A stretch of 64,000 nt of DNA, taken from the NCBI GenBank assembly GCA_947457075.1, contig CANGUG010000009.1, positions 1 to 64,000 on the forward strand. Reading direction: 5' to 3'. The notes below the pieces were generated by a model. That model did no database searches and was not told the DNA's origin. It saw nothing but the letters and a program-made list of their open reading frames with translations. Source of the DNA: Bacteroidota bacterium (lineage in GTDB: Bacteria > Bacteroidota > Bacteroidia > Chitinophagales > Chitinophagaceae). This document shows positions 63,361 through 64,000 of this stretch, piece after piece. Position 1 is the stretch's first letter. Each line of letters starts with the position of its first letter. The translations under genes and the position numbers were made by a program.

Positions 63361-64000
63361 ATGGAAGCGATTAAAGATCTGTTTAGTGTAAAAGCAACAG
63401 CTGCAGCTGCTGAGATTAAAGAAATTATTAAAACACACGGTGAAAAGAAAATTGGTGATGTAACATTAGCGCAAGTGTATCAGGGTATGAGAGGTATTAC
63501 TGGCTTGGTTACAGAAACAAGTTTGTTAGATGCGCAAGAAGGAATTCGTTTTCGCGGATTTTCCATTCCAGAATTACAAGACAAATTACCTAAAGCACCA
63601 GGTGGTGATGAACCATTGCCAGAGGCTTTATTTTATTTAATGATGGTGGGAGAAATTCCAACCGAGGAGGATGTAAAACAAATAACCAATAATTGGCAAA
63701 GAAGAAGTCATGTGCCTTCACATGTTTTTGATGTAATTGATGCTTTTCCGTTAAATGCTCACCCAATGACAATGTATGTAGCTGCGGTGATGGCATTACA
63801 AACGGAAAGTAAATTTTCTGCAGAGTACGCGAAGGGAATGAATAAAAAAGATTATTGGCAATATACCTATGATGATTCAATGGATCTAATTGCACGTTTG
63901 CCAAGAGTTGCAGCATACATTTACAGAAGAAAATATAAGAACAACGAACATATTCATCCAAATGGATTATTAGATTGGGCAGGTAACCTTGCTTATATGA
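63361..64000 (+). CDS. gltA: Citrate synthase, 5' part (runs off the window)
   Basis: The frame opens with ATG at 63361 (MEAIKDLFSVKATAAAAEIK) and stays open to the last base, giving about 213 codons without a stop. GMRGITGLVTETSLLDAQEG and IRFRGFSIPELQ are the N-terminal signature of the eukaryotic-like citrate synthase, and AFPLNAHPMTMY with the later RLPRVAAYIYRRKY agrees. It condenses acetyl-CoA and oxaloacetate at the entry of the TCA cycle. The catalytic His and Asp lie beyond the window end and cannot be checked. It has a 65-base gap after LptF/G. Confidence 0.93.
   Translation, partial: MEAIKDLFSVKATAAAAEIKEIIKTHGEKKIGDVTLAQVYQGMRGITGLVTETSLLDAQEGIRFRGFSIPELQDKLPKAPGGDEPLPEALFYLMMVGEIPTEEDVKQITNNWQRRSHVPSHVFDVIDAFPLNAHPMTMYVAAVMALQTESKFSAEYAKGMNKKDYWQYTYDDSMDLIARLPRVAAYIYRRKYKNNEHIHPNGLLDWAGNLAYM

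Noticed and set aside
63590-63961. 123-codon minus-strand frame near the right edge
   Set aside because: Antisense to the citrate synthase frame, which has clear family motifs and an uninterrupted reading frame to the edge.

Overview
This window is a stretch of core chromosome from a low-GC member of the phylum Bacteroidota, most likely family Chitinophagaceae (a Sediminibacterium-like freshwater lineage would fit, but the genus is a guess). The evidence is the -7 promoter motif TAnnTTTG in front of many genes, weak Shine-Dalgarno signals, the order rpsL-rpsG-fusA-rpsJ without tufA, and phylum-typical genes (DUF4835, DUF4296, the divergent omega subunit, a fused isobutyryl-CoA mutase). I see no prophage, insertion sequence, CRISPR array, rRNA or tRNA. 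Annotation rests on reading translated sequence and motifs; no database search was possible.

Layout. 1-345: tandem 133-bp repeat beside a secreted dienelactone-hydrolase-like gene. 1.4-16.2 kb: metabolic and envelope genes (pyrG, a DPP-IV-type peptidase, icmF, yidC, a TPR protein, a ComA-like phosphosulfolactate synthase, aroE, rdgB, several unknowns) and then ilvE. 17.4-33.3 kb: the str-S10-spc ribosomal cluster (rpsL, rpsG, fusA, rpsJ, then rplC through rplO, secY, map), with promoters before rpsL, fusA and rpsJ, strong terminators after rpsG and fusA, and a 248-nt structured gap between rpsJ and rplC. The cluster stops after map: infA, rpmJ, rpsM, rpsK, rpsD, rpoA and rplQ do not follow. 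33.3-45.9 kb: a BaiN-type flavoprotein, rpsA, bamD-rpoZ, DUF4835-DUF4296, a peroxiredoxin, an RlmI-type methyltransferase, grpE-dnaJ, and a minus-strand run ending in hpt. 45.9-64 kb: a sodium:solute symporter, LOG protein, GlcD-type oxidase, deoxynucleoside kinase, trpS, recG, pepP-pssA-purS-rsmI, an M1 peptidase, rsmG, a glycosyltransferase, tgt-lptF/G, and the 5' part of a citrate synthase cut by the window end.

Functionally this is housekeeping DNA: translation, protein export and envelope assembly (secY, yidC, bamD, lptF/G), nucleotide metabolism (pyrG, rdgB, hpt, dNK, purS), folding (grpE-dnaJ) and RNA modification (rlmI, rsmI, rsmG, tgt).

The least explained features are non-coding. 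They are: (i) the structured rpsJ-rplC gap, which could be an autoregulatory leader; (ii) tandemly duplicated 3'-end modules carrying terminator hairpins, with one ~106-bp family present at two separate convergent gene junctions; and (iii) four promoters whose -7 box ends exactly 4 nt before the ATG, which predicts leaderless mRNAs. Among proteins, the queuine tRNA-ribosyltransferase lacks all four canonical zinc ligands, and the ComA-like enzyme has no coenzyme M partners nearby.
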